From PKWO01 sp036384915 (GTDB lineage Bacteria; Pseudomonadota; Gammaproteobacteria; Burkholderiales; Burkholderiaceae_D), in assembly GCA_036384915.1 (NCBI GenBank), contig DASVLJ010000030.1, forward strand, positions 100,865 through 164,864: DNA of 64,000 nt, given 5' to 3'. The notes beneath the pieces were generated by a model. It saw only the letters and a list, made by a program, of their open reading frames with translations. It searched no databases and was not told the DNA's origin. A program made the translations under genes and the position numbers. The first letter of the stretch is position 1, and each line of letters starts with the position of its first letter. Shown here in pieces: positions 39,749 through 49,083 of this stretch.

Positions 39749-40719
39749 GGTGACATCCATTCGTCCAGGGCTTGCGACAAGCGTTGCCAGTCGCGTTCGT
39801 AAAACGGCAGGCCCAGCCGTATGCCATAGCCGTCGAATTTACGTACCCAGATCGCGCGCCGGGCCATGTGATCGGCAAACGCCTCGGCATGCGGCTCCGG
39901 CCACCATTGGAACAGCGCCGTACCGCAAGAGGCAATGCCATGCTCGGCCAACAAGCGTTTCAGGCGCGCTCCATCGTGCCGCAAGCGCTCCCGCATTGCA
40001 TGCTGCCACGCACCGTCGCGCAATGCGGCCGTGCCGATACGCTGGGCAGCCTCCGTCACACCCCATGGGCCGATTTCGTCGGCCAGGGCGGCAAGCAATT
40101 GCTGCTGCGCGATGACAAAGCCAAGGCGCAAGCCGGCCAGCCCGAAAAACTTGCCAATCGAGCGCAGGACGATCAAGCCCGGAGCATTCGCCGGGACGCT
40201 ATGTTGCGGCTCCACATCCGCGAAGGCCTCGTCTACTACCAGCCAGCCGCCGCGCCGTGCCAGTTTGCCGGCCCAGTCCAACAAGTCTTGAGGCGGAATC
40301 ATGGCCCCGGTCGGATTATTGGGATTGCACAGCACCACCACGTCGCAAGAATCGGCCATGTTGCGCAGTTCCGCATGGGGCGTTTCGATGACTTCGTGCC
40401 CCGCCTTGCGCCAGCGGTAGGCATGTTCGGCATAAGCCGGTGCGCCGATGGCTACGCGCGACCGTGGGCGCAAGCGCGGCAGGGCACCGATCGCAGCCTG
40501 GCTGCCGGCCACTGGCAGCAATTGCGCCGCACGGTAGTAACCGCAAGCCGCATCGATCAGGGCCATATCCGCTTCGGGCAAGCGATGCCAGGCATCCTGC
40601 GGCAAGTCGGGTGCCGGGTAAGATTGCGGGTTGACGCCGGTCGAGAGATCCAGCCAGGCCGCGCGCGCATGGCCGTAACGCGCCATTGCCTCGGCCAGTT
40701 TGCCCCCATGTTCCAGCAT
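39745..40719 (-). CDS. cobD: L-threonine-O-3-phosphate decarboxylase
   Basis: The 324-residue PLP enzyme of the class II aminotransferase fold makes (R)-1-amino-2-propanol phosphate, the linker of the nucleotide loop. Motifs are LDLSTGVNPQSYP near the start, VVLCNPNNPTGAMIPP, VVDEAFAD and the PLP lysine in LRSIGKFFGLAGLRLGF. The ATG shares one base with the cbiB stop (TGATG). In the Pseudomonas denitrificans nomenclature this is cobC. Confidence 0.93.
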   Translation of the reverse strand: MLEHGGKLAEAMARYGHARAAWLDLSTGVNPQSYPAPDLPQDAWHRLPEADMALIDAACGYYRAAQLLPVAGSQAAIGALPRLRPRSRVAIGAPAYAEHAYRWRKAGHEVIETPHAELRNMADSCDVVVLCNPNNPTGAMIPPQDLLDWAGKLARRGGWLVVDEAFADVEPQHSVPANAPGLIVLRSIGKFFGLAGLRLGFVIAQQQLLAALADEIGPWGVTEAAQRIGTAALRDGAWQHAMRERLRHDGARLKRLLAEHGIASCGTALFQWWPEPHAEAFADHMARRAIWVRKFDGYGIRLGLPFYERDWQRLSQALDEWMSP

Positions 40720-41651
40720 CAGCACACTCCCCAGGCAGCAGCCGCAACGGCAGCCAGCAAGGCCCACAGCAACACGGCGCGCAATACCAGCTTCCAGGCC
40801 CGCTCGATATCGCCCGCTTGCGGCTCCCTGCCCTCGCCCAAAGGCGGCCGCAGTTCCGGCACGCCACCGTAGCGGGCCGTCCCGCCCAATGTCAGCCGCA
40901 ACGCACCCGCACCGGCCGCCATGACCGGCCCCGCGTTCGGGCTCGACCAGGCCGGCGCCTGCGTGCGCCAGCAGTGCCATGCGTTACAAGCGTCTCCCAG
41001 CGCGACGTAGGACAAGGCCGTCAGCCGCGCCGGGGCCCAGTTCAACACGTCGTCGCAGCGCGCGGCGAAGCGGCCGAAACGCAAGTAACTCGGCGTACGA
41101 TACCCCCACATTGCATCGAGCGTATTGGCCAAACGAAACAGCAAGGCACCGGTGCCGCCCCCAAGCAGGAACCAAAACAGCGTGCCGAACACAGCGTCGT
41201 TGCCGTTTTCCAATAGCGATTCGACCGCTGCCTTGGATAAATCAGCCGCGTGGGCTTCATCCGTATCGCGGCTGACGATGCGTGCGGTCAGACGCCTTGC
41301 ATTGGGCAGGTCGCCTTGGCGCAATGCCTGTGCAATCGGCAGGCAATGTTCATGCAGGCTGCGCAAGCCCAGGCTGAAATACAGCAGCAACGCATGCAAC
41401 GCCAGCGCCCACCACGGCGGCACGCACCAGACCGCCAATATTGACAAGGCGAGGAAGGGCAACACCGCCAACGCCCAGGCCAGCGAGCCAAGAAAAATGC
41501 TATCGCGGTTCAAGCCTTGCTCCAGCCGCATGGCATAGCGGCCGAATCCAACCAGCGGGTGCGCCGCAGGCAATTCGCCAAACACGGCATCGAGCACCAA
41601 CCCGACCGCCATCAGGCAAGCCAGAACAGGAAAAGGCAAGCCAGCCAGCAC
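40719..41651 (-). CDS. cbiB: Adenosylcobinamide-phosphate synthase
   Basis: The 310-residue integral membrane protein joins aminopropanol phosphate to adenosylcobyric acid. It has four or five hydrophobic segments and the family motifs LVLDAVFGELPAAHPLVGFGR, SRDTDEAHAADLSKAAVESLLENGNDAV in two parts and GALLFRLANTLDAMWGYR. I set the start at GTG 41651 because it lies two bases after the cobU stop with GAAGG seven bases upstream; no suitable ATG is available without overlap of more than 50 bases. Confidence 0.9.
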   Translation of the reverse strand: MLAGLPFPVLACLMAVGLVLDAVFGELPAAHPLVGFGRYAMRLEQGLNRDSIFLGSLAWALAVLPFLALSILAVWCVPPWWALALHALLLYFSLGLRSLHEHCLPIAQALRQGDLPNARRLTARIVSRDTDEAHAADLSKAAVESLLENGNDAVFGTLFWFLLGGGTGALLFRLANTLDAMWGYRTPSYLRFGRFAARCDDVLNWAPARLTALSYVALGDACNAWHCWRTQAPAWSSPNAGPVMAAGAGALRLTLGGTARYGGVPELRPPLGEGREPQAGDIERAWKLVLRAVLLWALLAAVAAAAWGVC

Positions 41652-41653
41652 GC

Positions 41654-42202
41654 TCAAGCCTTCAAGACCAGGGGCAGCCCGGCCACAACCAGTGTCACGG
41701 CATCGCACAGCGCGGCCAACTCCTGGTTCAGCCGGCCAGCCTCATCGGCGAACCAACGCGAAACCGCGCCGCCGGGCACGATGCCGGAGCCGACTTCATT
41801 CGACACCAGGATCACGTCGCCTTGCCCCTGACGCAGCGCATGCAGCAGCGCGGCACGCTCTTCCGCGAAGCAAGGCGGGGTCTCGATACGGCCGACTTCG
41901 GGATAGATGCGGCCGTCTGCAAACAGCAGGTTGGACAGCCAGAGCGTGACGCAATCGACCAATACCACGCGCTCGGGCGAGCACCAGCGCGCAATCACAC
42001 CACCCAGGTTGCGCGTCTCCTCGACCGTAAGCCAGTGCGCGTTACGCTCCTGCCGGTGCCGCGCGATGCGTTCCATCATTTCCACGTCGCGTGCCTCGGC
42101 CGTGGCGACGTACACCACCTCCTTGCCGCTGGCCGCCGCCAGCGCCTCGGCGTGGCGGCTCTTTCCTGAGCGCGCCCCGCCCAATATCAAGCTCGCCGTC
42201 AT
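41654..42202 (-). CDS. cobU: Adenosylcobinamide kinase / adenosylcobinamide-phosphate guanylyltransferase
   Basis: The 182-residue bifunctional enzyme phosphorylates adenosylcobinamide and activates it with GTP. The P-loop is GGARSGKSRHAE at the N-terminus, ATAEARDVEMMERIARHRQ carries the guanylylated histidine, and VDCVTLWLSNLL and VSNEVGSGIVP complete the family pattern. The start overlaps the stop of the preceding gene by four bases. Confidence 0.95.
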   Translation of the reverse strand: MTASLILGGARSGKSRHAEALAAASGKEVVYVATAEARDVEMMERIARHRQERNAHWLTVEETRNLGGVIARWCSPERVVLVDCVTLWLSNLLFADGRIYPEVGRIETPPCFAEERAALLHALRQGQGDVILVSNEVGSGIVPGGAVSRWFADEAGRLNQELAALCDAVTLVVAGLPLVLKA

Positions 42203-43014
42203 GATTCCAGCCCCTTGCTTCCCGCCTTGGACTGCCATTGTGCAACGATGTCGCCGATCTGACGCAAGCCCTCGGTGATCGCTGCGGGGCCCGGTGAAAG
42301 GATATCGGGCGATTTGATCTCGAACAGCAGGTTATCTCTTACCGCCGGAATCGCAGCCCAGCCTTCGCGTCCGCGCAACTCGTCAGGCAGGAATTTCTTG
42401 CCGCACCAGGAAGCCAGGATGATGTCCGGCTCTCGCCGTATCACTTCCGCGTGATCGGCGATGATGCGCCCGCCCGCATGTTGATTGCCTGCAAGGTCGG
42501 CGAAGACGTCGATGCCGCCGGCAATGTCGATCGCCTCCGACACCCAGCCTATGCCGCACATCAAGGGTTCGTTCCACTCTTCGAAATAAATGCGCGGACG
42601 TCGCGACCAGCCACGAGCCTGGGCGCGAACGGCGTCGATCCGCTCCTGCAGTTGCGAGGCAAGCGCTTCACCCGCGTCATTACGCCCCGTCATGGCGGCC
42701 AACACGCGCACCATGCGTAAAATGCCGGCCATATCGCGTTGATTGAAGAGATGCACTTCCACCCCGGCCTTGGCCAGGTCGCGGCAAATATCGGCTTGCA
42801 GATTGGAAAAACCGACTACCAGGTCAGGCTGGACCGCAAGAATGCGTTCCAGTTTTGCCGAAGAAAAACCGCTGATCTTGGGCTTTTCCTTGCGCGCTCG
42901 CGCCGGCCGCACGGTAAATCCGGAAATGCCGGCGACGCAATCCTCCGCCCCAAGCGCATAGAGGGTTTCGACGGCTTCCGTGCAAAGGCAGGCGATACGC
43001 CGGTACATGCTCAT
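42199..43014 (-). CDS. BtuF-like cobalamin-binding-fold protein without signal peptide
   Basis: The 271-residue protein has the class III periplasmic binding fold: RIACLCTEAVETLYALGAEDCVAGIS, then LERILAVQPDLVVGFSNLQADI and a C-terminal lobe (IADHAEVIRREPDIILASWCG). No signal peptide or lipobox is visible, so it is probably cytoplasmic or exported by an unusual path. Similar signal-less proteins occur in cobalamin operons of Burkholderiales, where a role as corrinoid carrier for the assembly enzymes is conceivable (inference). The start overlaps the cobB stop by four bases; translation farther upstream would read through that overlap without adding a signal peptide. Confidence 0.8.
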   Translation of the reverse strand: MSMYRRIACLCTEAVETLYALGAEDCVAGISGFTVRPARARKEKPKISGFSSAKLERILAVQPDLVVGFSNLQADICRDLAKAGVEVHLFNQRDMAGILRMVRVLAAMTGRNDAGEALASQLQERIDAVRAQARGWSRRPRIYFEEWNEPLMCGIGWVSEAIDIAGGIDVFADLAGNQHAGGRIIADHAEVIRREPDIILASWCGKKFLPDELRGREGWAAIPAVRDNLLFEIKSPDILSPGPAAITEGLRQIGDIVAQWQSKAGSKGLES

Positions 43015-44318
43015 GACGCCTCCGCAAATAGCGCCTGCCCGGAAAAAACCGCCGCCGTCGCGTCTGCGCAAGAGGAAAAATAAGCGTGGAAATACGACGC
43101 GTTCAGCGAGCCGTGCACGTAGACGGCCTCGCCGGCGACGCCCGAAGGATGCCGGTGCGCGTGGCTATGCGGGGCATGCGCCGTCTCAAGCCGGGAGTAG
43201 TGGAAAGTGTGGCCGCGCCAGACGCCGAAGCGGGTCGCCAAACCTTGCGGCCCCAATCCGGCCAAACGATTTTGCATATGTACCTCGCCGGGCAGCAGGC
43301 CAGCCATGTTCCAGCGCACGCCGTCGAGGTCGACCAAACCGTCGCAAAGCGCCATCATGCCTCCACATTCGGCCCAGATGGGCATGGCGCGCGCATGCGC
43401 ATCGTGTATCGATTGTTTCCACAGTGCCGCGCCGGCCAGGGTCTGCGCGTGCAGTTCTGGATAGCCGCCGGGCAGATAAACCGCGTCGGCTCCGGCCGGT
43501 ATCGGTTCGTCGGCCAAGGGAGAAAAAAACAGCGGGTCCGCGCCGAGTTGACGCAAGCAATCCAGATTGGCGGGATGCAGGAAGGCAAAAGCGGCATCGC
43601 GCGCAACCGCAATCCTCTTGCCGTCCAGGAGGGGCGGCGGCACCTCCATGTCGGGTGCCGTGAACGAAACCCGCGGCAATGCATGCCAAGCCTCTTCGTC
43701 CAGCACCAATTGCGCCGCCATTGATTCGATCAAGGAATCCAGGTTTCCGACTTCAGCGGGCGGCAGCAAGCCGAGATGCCGTTCCGGCAGCGCCGATTCC
43801 TGCTTGCACAAGCGCCCCAGCAGCGGTATGCCGCGCAGCGACGCCTTGATCATTTCCGCGTGCCCCGCGCTACCGACACGGTTGGCAATCACGCCTGCAA
43901 CGTGGGCCGGACCGTAGTCGCGCAAGCCGGAAACCACCGCGCCAGCCGTTTGCGCCATGGCGCCCGCGTCAAGCACGACAGCAACCGGCACGCCGAACGC
44001 CTGCGCCAGGTCCGCCGCGGAAGGGGTGCCGTCATACAACCCCATGACGCCCTCGATCAAAATCAAGTCCGCCTCGCGCGCCGCCTCCGCCAACAAGCGC
44101 CGGCACTCTTCGATGCCGACGATCCACAAATCCAGCGTATGCACCGACGTGCCGCACGCATGTTCGAGTAACATGGGGTCAAGAAAATCGGGGCCGGTCT
44201 TGAACACGCTCACCTTTTTTCCTTCATTGACGAACTTGCGCGCCAGCGCCGCCGTGATCGTGGTCTTGCCCTGCCCCGAGGCGATTGCAGCCAGCAACAG
44301 GGCCCGGCAGCTCACCAT
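43011..44318 (-). CDS. cobB: Cobyrinate / hydrogenobyrinate a,c-diamide synthase
   Basis: The 435-residue enzyme amidates the a and c side chains of the corrin ring. The N-terminal ATPase has IASGQGKTTITAALARKF and FKTGPDFLDPMLL; LILIEGVMGLYDG is also diagnostic. The C-terminal amidotransferase has YLPGGYPELHAQTLA and a nucleophile in WAECGGMMALCDG. It overlaps the cobO stop by seven bases. The enzyme is the CbiA/CobB homologue; which corrin substrate is used (cobalt-early or cobalt-late) cannot be decided because no cobaltochelatase genes are in the window. Confidence 0.94.
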   Translation of the reverse strand: MVSCRALLLAAIASGQGKTTITAALARKFVNEGKKVSVFKTGPDFLDPMLLEHACGTSVHTLDLWIVGIEECRRLLAEAAREADLILIEGVMGLYDGTPSAADLAQAFGVPVAVVLDAGAMAQTAGAVVSGLRDYGPAHVAGVIANRVGSAGHAEMIKASLRGIPLLGRLCKQESALPERHLGLLPPAEVGNLDSLIESMAAQLVLDEEAWHALPRVSFTAPDMEVPPPLLDGKRIAVARDAAFAFLHPANLDCLRQLGADPLFFSPLADEPIPAGADAVYLPGGYPELHAQTLAGAALWKQSIHDAHARAMPIWAECGGMMALCDGLVDLDGVRWNMAGLLPGEVHMQNRLAGLGPQGLATRFGVWRGHTFHYSRLETAHAPHSHAHRHPSGVAGEAVYVHGSLNASYFHAYFSSCADATAAVFSGQALFAEAS

Positions 44319-44923
44319 TCCACCCCGGCCTGCGCCGCAATGCCATTCTTGAATGCGTGTTTGATTTCCTGCATTTCCGACACGGTATCGGCGACGTCGA
44401 TCAAGGCTTGGGGCGCGGCGCGCCCGGTCACGACTGCGTGCTGCATGGCCGGCCGGGCCCGCAGGTCGGCGATCACGCGCTCCACGTCGAGATAGCGGTA
44501 TTTCAGCGCTATGTTCAGTTCGTCGAGCAGGACCAGGCCGATCGCAGGATCGCTCAAGAAGCGTTGCGCCTGCAGCCAGGCGGCTTCCGCTTTTTCCATG
44601 TCGCGCTCGCGGTTTTGCGTTTCCCAGGTATAGCCCTCGCCCATGGCGTGGAATTGCACTTCCCCGGGAAAGCGGCGCAAGAATTTCTCTTCGCCGGTCG
44701 ACATGGCGCCTTTGATGAATTGCACCACACCGACTTTCATGCCGTGGCCCAGCGCCCGCATGACCATGCCGAATCCGCTGGAGCTCTTGCCCTTGCCGTT
44801 GCCCGTGGTGACCACGATGACGCCGGCCTGGCGCTGCGCCTGGCGGATTTTTTCATCGACCACGGTTTTCTTGCGCTCCATGCGTTCGCGGTGGCGCTCG
44901 TTGATGTCTTGTTCTTCGTTCAT
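44312..44923 (-). CDS. cobO: Corrinoid adenosyltransferase (CobO/BtuR type)
   Basis: The 203-residue enzyme attaches the adenosyl group from ATP to cob(I)alamin or its precursors. An N-terminal charged helix (NERHRERMERKKTVVDEKI) is followed by the modified P-loop TGNGKGKSSSGFG and the family motifs VVQFIKGAMSTGEE, LLDELNIALKYRYLD and VVTGRAAPQALID. The start MNEEQD overlaps the btuD stop by four bases; longer in-frame extension is a shadow of the btuD gene. Confidence 0.95.
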   Translation of the reverse strand: MNEEQDINERHRERMERKKTVVDEKIRQAQRQAGVIVVTTGNGKGKSSSGFGMVMRALGHGMKVGVVQFIKGAMSTGEEKFLRRFPGEVQFHAMGEGYTWETQNRERDMEKAEAAWLQAQRFLSDPAIGLVLLDELNIALKYRYLDVERVIADLRARPAMQHAVVTGRAAPQALIDVADTVSEMQEIKHAFKNGIAAQAGVEW

Positions 44924-45699
44924 GCGTATTCCTGCATTTCTGTGGTAGGCAGAAAAATCGTGCGCGTGCCGTGCCGCACGACTTCGATGCTGTGGCCCAG
45001 GCAGCGGCTCAAGAGCGGCGCCTGCATCACTTCGGCAACCGTTCCCGCCTGCCACTGTCCGTCCTCCAGCAACAGCAAGGCGTGGCTGGCAACCTCGTGT
45101 GCCAGGTTCAAGTCGTGGCTTACCAGCACCACGGTCTTGTCCTGGCTGCAAAGTTGCCGCATCAAGCCTGCTATGCCGACCTGATGCGCCATGTCGAGCG
45201 CATTGGCGGGCTCATCCAGCAGCAGCAGGCGCGCATCCTGGGCCAGCACGGCGGCGATCGCCACACGCTGGCGCTCGCCGCCCGAAAGCGACCGCAGGTC
45301 GCGCTCGGCCAGATGCGCCACGTCGAGCCTGACCATGGCATCATGCGCCGCCGCCTGGTCGGCATCCGATTCCCAGTAGCCGCTTCCATGATAGGGATGG
45401 CGAGCCGCCAGCACGGCTTCGCGCGCGGTGTAGGAAAAGGCGTCATTCCTGCCTTGCGGCAGATAAGCCCGGGTGCGCGCCAGCTCGGTCAGCGGCCAAT
45501 CGGCGACGGTGCGCTCGTCGATTGTGACGCCGCCCCGCTCGGGCTTGCGCAGCCCTGCCAGCGTGCGCAGCAAGGTGCTTTTGCCCGCACCATTACGTCC
45601 AACCACGAGCCAGCATTGCCCCGCTTCCAGCGACAAATCCAGGCCGCTCAGCAGCTTGCGCATGCCGATTTGCAGATCGAGGCCGCGTATTTTCATCAT
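44920..45699 (-). CDS. btuD: Cobalamin ABC transporter ATP-binding protein
   Basis: The 259-residue ATPase drives cobalamin import through BtuC. Walker A is GRNGAGKSTLLR, the signature LSGGERQRV, Walker B RLLLLDEPANALD and the switch histidine VLVSHDLN. It begins five bases after the btuC stop (two tandem ATGs, 45699 and 45696). Length and context identify the B12 rather than iron-siderophore transporter, since the operon is controlled by a cobalamin riboswitch. Confidence 0.93.
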   Translation of the reverse strand: MMKIRGLDLQIGMRKLLSGLDLSLEAGQCWLVVGRNGAGKSTLLRTLAGLRKPERGGVTIDERTVADWPLTELARTRAYLPQGRNDAFSYTAREAVLAARHPYHGSGYWESDADQAAAHDAMVRLDVAHLAERDLRSLSGGERQRVAIAAVLAQDARLLLLDEPANALDMAHQVGIAGLMRQLCSQDKTVVLVSHDLNLAHEVASHALLLLEDGQWQAGTVAEVMQAPLLSRCLGHSIEVVRHGTRTIFLPTTEMQEYA

Positions 45700-45703
45700 G
45701 GTT

Positions 45704-46759
45704 TCATCGCCGCCGGTGAATATGATGCAGTTGCAGCAGGAAGATCGGCACCCCGATCAGGGCCGTAATCACGCCGACCGGCAATTGCTGCGGCGCCAGC
45801 ACGCAGCGCGCCAGCGTATCGGCCAGCACCAGGAAACTGCCGCCGGCTAGCGCGGCCGAAGGAAAAAGCAGGCGGTGGTCGGGGCCAAAGGCGAAGCGGC
45901 AGGCATGCGGCACGATCAGGCCCACGAAGCCGATGCTGCCGGCTGTGCTGACCGCGCTTGCTGTCAACAAGGCGGCGCAGAAAAACAAGGCTTGGCGCAA
46001 GGGCGCCACCGGCACGCCGAGCGCGCCGGCATGATCGCCATGCAGAGCCAGGACGTTGACCGCGCGTGCCGCACGCCAGGCAAAGGCCAGCGCCAGGCCC
46101 AGGATGATGAACGGCAAGGCGCGCAAGGGCGCGCTCGATAAATCGCCGATCAGCCAAAACACCATGCCGCGCAACCTGCCCTCAGGCGCGACCGACAGCA
46201 TCAGCGTAACCAGGGCGCCGCAGCCGGCAGCCACGATCACACCGGTCAAAAGCAGAAGCGACGTGTTGCCTTCGACCATGCCGCCGCGCAGATCGCGGTA
46301 AGCCAGGGCAAACAGCAACAGCGAGACAGCCATTGCACCGGCGAAAGCCGCAACATCGACGAGCCAAGCCGCGGAAAACAGCAGGATGGCAAGCAAGGCG
46401 CCGACCGAGGCTCCGCCCGAGATGCCCAGCACATAAGGTTCGGCAAGCGGGTTGCGCAGCAAGGCTTGCATCATCACGCCGGCCAGCGCCAGGGTCGCGC
46501 CGACGGCAAACGCCGTCGCGGCGCGCACCAGCCGCAGTTGCAGGAGCGTGGCGGCAAGGTTGCCGGCATCGCCATGCAGCATGGCGCGCAACCCGCCGAA
46601 CAGCTCCGCCGGCGCCAGCGCAACCGAACCGACAGCGCCCGATACCAGCACGGCCGCAAATGACAGAGCGAGCAGCAAAGGCAGGTATAAACCCGCCTTT
46701 TGCCTGATTCCCGTCCGCTTGACCGTCCGTCCGTCAGCTGTAATGCCGAATGCCGGCAT
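45704..46759 (-). CDS. btuC: Cobalamin ABC transporter permease
   Basis: The 351-residue FecCD-family permease has about ten hydrophobic segments. Family motifs are RLVRAATAFAVGATLALAGVMMQALLRNPLAEPYVLG in overlapping parts (here split) and GSIGFVGLIVPHACRF with the coupling helix region. The start at 46759 has GGGGAG seven bases upstream. It lies 19 bases downstream of btuB. Confidence 0.93.
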   Translation of the reverse strand: MPAFGITADGRTVKRTGIRQKAGLYLPLLLALSFAAVLVSGAVGSVALAPAELFGGLRAMLHGDAGNLAATLLQLRLVRAATAFAVGATLALAGVMMQALLRNPLAEPYVLGISGGASVGALLAILLFSAAWLVDVAAFAGAMAVSLLLFALAYRDLRGGMVEGNTSLLLLTGVIVAAGCGALVTLMLSVAPEGRLRGMVFWLIGDLSSAPLRALPFIILGLALAFAWRAARAVNVLALHGDHAGALGVPVAPLRQALFFCAALLTASAVSTAGSIGFVGLIVPHACRFAFGPDHRLLFPSAALAGGSFLVLADTLARCVLAPQQLPVGVITALIGVPIFLLQLHHIHRRR

Positions 46760-46778
46760 GGGTGTCTCCCCTGATGAA

Positions 46779-48644
46779 TTACTTGAAGCCGTAGCGCAAT
46801 CCGAGATAGAGGTTCGATCCCGGCGTGTTGTAACCATACGCCAATTCATAATCCTTGTTCAGGACGTTGTTCCAGCGCGCCACCATGCTCCACTCCGAAC
46901 CGAGGTCGATCGCGGCGTGCAGGTTCCACACGGAATAGCCGCCCAGAACGGTGGTGTTGGCTTGATCGTCATAACGTTTTCCCGATATCACCGCGTCCAC
47001 GCCGACCGCGTACTTCCCGTGAACGTAGTCCAATCCCAGGCTGCCATGCTGCCGCGCGCGGCGTGCCAGCAAGGTATGCGTGGTTTCATCGTGCGGATCC
47101 TGGAAGTCCAGCGAGGCACTGGCTGTAAAATCGCCGAACCTGCTCTTGCCGCCCAGGGTCAACCCTTCGAGCAGCGCATCGTCGACATTTTTGGCGCAGA
47201 AGCAGGTCGAATCATAGACGATCAAATCGGTCACGCGGTTGTGATATAGCGAAGCGTTGAAATGCGAGCCGCCGTTGTCGTACACCAGGCCAAGCTCGGT
47301 ATTGCGGCCATGTTCCGGCTTGATATCGGGACTGCCGTAGTAGGGAAAATACAACTCGTTGAAGGTCGGAGCGCGGAAGCTCGTGCCATAGCTGGCATTG
47401 ACGCGCCAGTTCGGCGCGACACGGTAGCCGTAAGCAAAACTGCCCGTGGTTTGCGAGCCGTACTGATTGCTGTCGTCGTCGCGCAGGCTCAGAGCGGCCA
47501 GTTGATTGTCGGACTTCCACTGGTAGGCGGCGGCAAATGCATTGGTGTCGCGCTTGCCCTGCACGCCGCTGGTGTCGCTATCGACCTTCTCTTCGCGCCT
47601 TTCGCCCAGCAACTGCAATATGTTGCCAGCCAATTGGATATCGTTTTGCCAGCTGAGATCTGTCTGCGTGGTCTGGAAGCGGTTGGTCGGCGTTTCGCCG
47701 TAGGCTTCCCAATTCGGGCCATTGGTCGAGAGCGCGTAGTCTATCGATTGCGACAACTGCAAGCGGCTGTTCCAGTTCGGCGTGAATTGGTCGTTGGCGA
47801 AAACGCGCACCGTGTTCAGGCGTTCGAAGGTGTGGTCGTCATAGTTGGGACCGTTGTCGAACTGGGCCTTGTTTTCGCTTTGTACGAAGGCGGCGCCGAT
47901 CTCGTGCCCCTTAGCCAGGTCGAAGCTGAACTGGCCGCTTGCGCTTTCCTTGTTGTAGCCGTCCCTGTCCGGATTGTAGGCGCCAAAAGGCGCATCCGGC
48001 TTGGTGGCGGAAAAACCCTTGGATTCGTCGCGCCCGACGCTCAGGGAATAATGAAAACGGTTCTGCTCGCCGCCGGAACCCGAAACCGCGGCGTCGACCG
48101 TCCGCGTATCGTAGCCGCCGAAACCGACACCCGCAGAGGGGTTGAAGGCGCCGTCGCCCTTCTTGGTGAATATCTGCACTACGCCGCCCACCGCGTCCGC
48201 GCCATACATGGAAGACAGCGGCCCGTAGACGATTTCGACGTGATCGATTTGCGACAAGGGAATGTTTTCCCAGGTCGCGCCGCCCATGGTCGATGAGCCG
48301 ACACGCACCCCGTCGACCAGCACCACAGTCTGCTCGCTGCTTGCGCCGCGCAGGAGAACCGAAGCTGTCGTGCCTGCGCCGCCGGTAGTGGTAATTTCCA
48401 GGCCGCGCTTCTGCCGCAGCAAATCGAGCAGATCGGTTGCGCCCGAACCGCGTATCTCATCGGAACTGATCACATTGTTATCGGCAAGCACGTCTGCCGG
48501 CGCCTGGGCGAAACGGGTTGCCGTGACGAGGACGGGGGCATCGGCGCCGGTGCTTTGCTGGGCAAAGCCGGCGTTGGAAACAAAAGCGAGGCAAAGCGCG
48601 AGCGGACGCAAGACCGGGCGCAGGTTCGAGGCGTGAAATGTCAT
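46779..48644 (-). CDS. btuB: TonB-dependent outer-membrane cobalamin receptor
   Basis: The 621-residue outer-membrane protein imports cobalamin using TonB energy. A signal peptide (about residues 1-28, ending SNAGFAQQ) is followed by the TonB-box-like segment APVLVTATRF. The plug domain has DLLDLLRQKRGLEITTTGGAG, VLLRGASSEQTVVLVDGVRV and YGADAVGGVVQIFTK. The rest is a 22-stranded barrel ending NLYLGLRYGFK with the terminal aromatic pattern. It is the first gene behind the cobalamin riboswitch and thus leads the 12-gene operon. Confidence 0.93.
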   Translation of the reverse strand: MTFHASNLRPVLRPLALCLAFVSNAGFAQQSTGADAPVLVTATRFAQAPADVLADNNVISSDEIRGSGATDLLDLLRQKRGLEITTTGGAGTTASVLLRGASSEQTVVLVDGVRVGSSTMGGATWENIPLSQIDHVEIVYGPLSSMYGADAVGGVVQIFTKKGDGAFNPSAGVGFGGYDTRTVDAAVSGSGGEQNRFHYSLSVGRDESKGFSATKPDAPFGAYNPDRDGYNKESASGQFSFDLAKGHEIGAAFVQSENKAQFDNGPNYDDHTFERLNTVRVFANDQFTPNWNSRLQLSQSIDYALSTNGPNWEAYGETPTNRFQTTQTDLSWQNDIQLAGNILQLLGERREEKVDSDTSGVQGKRDTNAFAAAYQWKSDNQLAALSLRDDDSNQYGSQTTGSFAYGYRVAPNWRVNASYGTSFRAPTFNELYFPYYGSPDIKPEHGRNTELGLVYDNGGSHFNASLYHNRVTDLIVYDSTCFCAKNVDDALLEGLTLGGKSRFGDFTASASLDFQDPHDETTHTLLARRARQHGSLGLDYVHGKYAVGVDAVISGKRYDDQANTTVLGGYSVWNLHAAIDLGSEWSMVARWNNVLNKDYELAYGYNTPGSNLYLGLRYGFK

Positions 48645-48811
48645 ATTGTTTTCGAAACGGATGAAGTCGCATCCGGCCAACTTCCCCGTGGGCCGAAATG
48701 AACGGAAATGCACGAACGGAAGGAGCAAAAACAGCGAGGGCCGAACTGACTTGGCGGCAAATCAGCGCAGACGCATCGCGACACTCCCCGTTCGCGGCAA
48801 TTCCACCTATC

Positions 48812-49024
48812 CTGGCCGGTATCCGGGCTGACAATTCAAGCTGTCGTCACGACATCCTGAAGTCCTACCTTCCCATGCCTGCGGCACAGTGGTTCTGAAA
48901 GAGGACACGCTGCAAAGAAACAAAAATAAGCAGCGCTTGTTCACCGTTGCGGGGGCAGCACACGTCAGCAAAACAGCTTCGTGTTTCCCGTTTAACCGCC
49001 GGCACGAACGGCCGGCGAGCACCA
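48812..49024 (-). promoter_or_regulatory. Cobalamin riboswitch controlling the btuB operon
   Basis: On the minus strand the order of conserved pieces is: GGTTAAACGGGAAACACG, then GCTGCCCCCGCAACGGTGA, the B12-box-like AACCACTGTG (48887-48894 plus flanks), and the closing TCAGCCCGGATACCGGCC (48814-48832). This matches the AdoCbl aptamer: the RGGGAA loop, the CCCGCAAC core, the GCCACTG B12 box and the GGATACC end. It lies about 170 bases upstream of btuB, leaving space for an expression platform. By analogy, adenosylcobalamin binding should turn off btuB and, by polarity, the following genes. Confidence 0.92.
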
Positions 49025-49083
49025 AAACTCTGCAATTATAAACTGTTGGAAGCGTCTGATGGAGATGCTATGGGCGGAGCACG

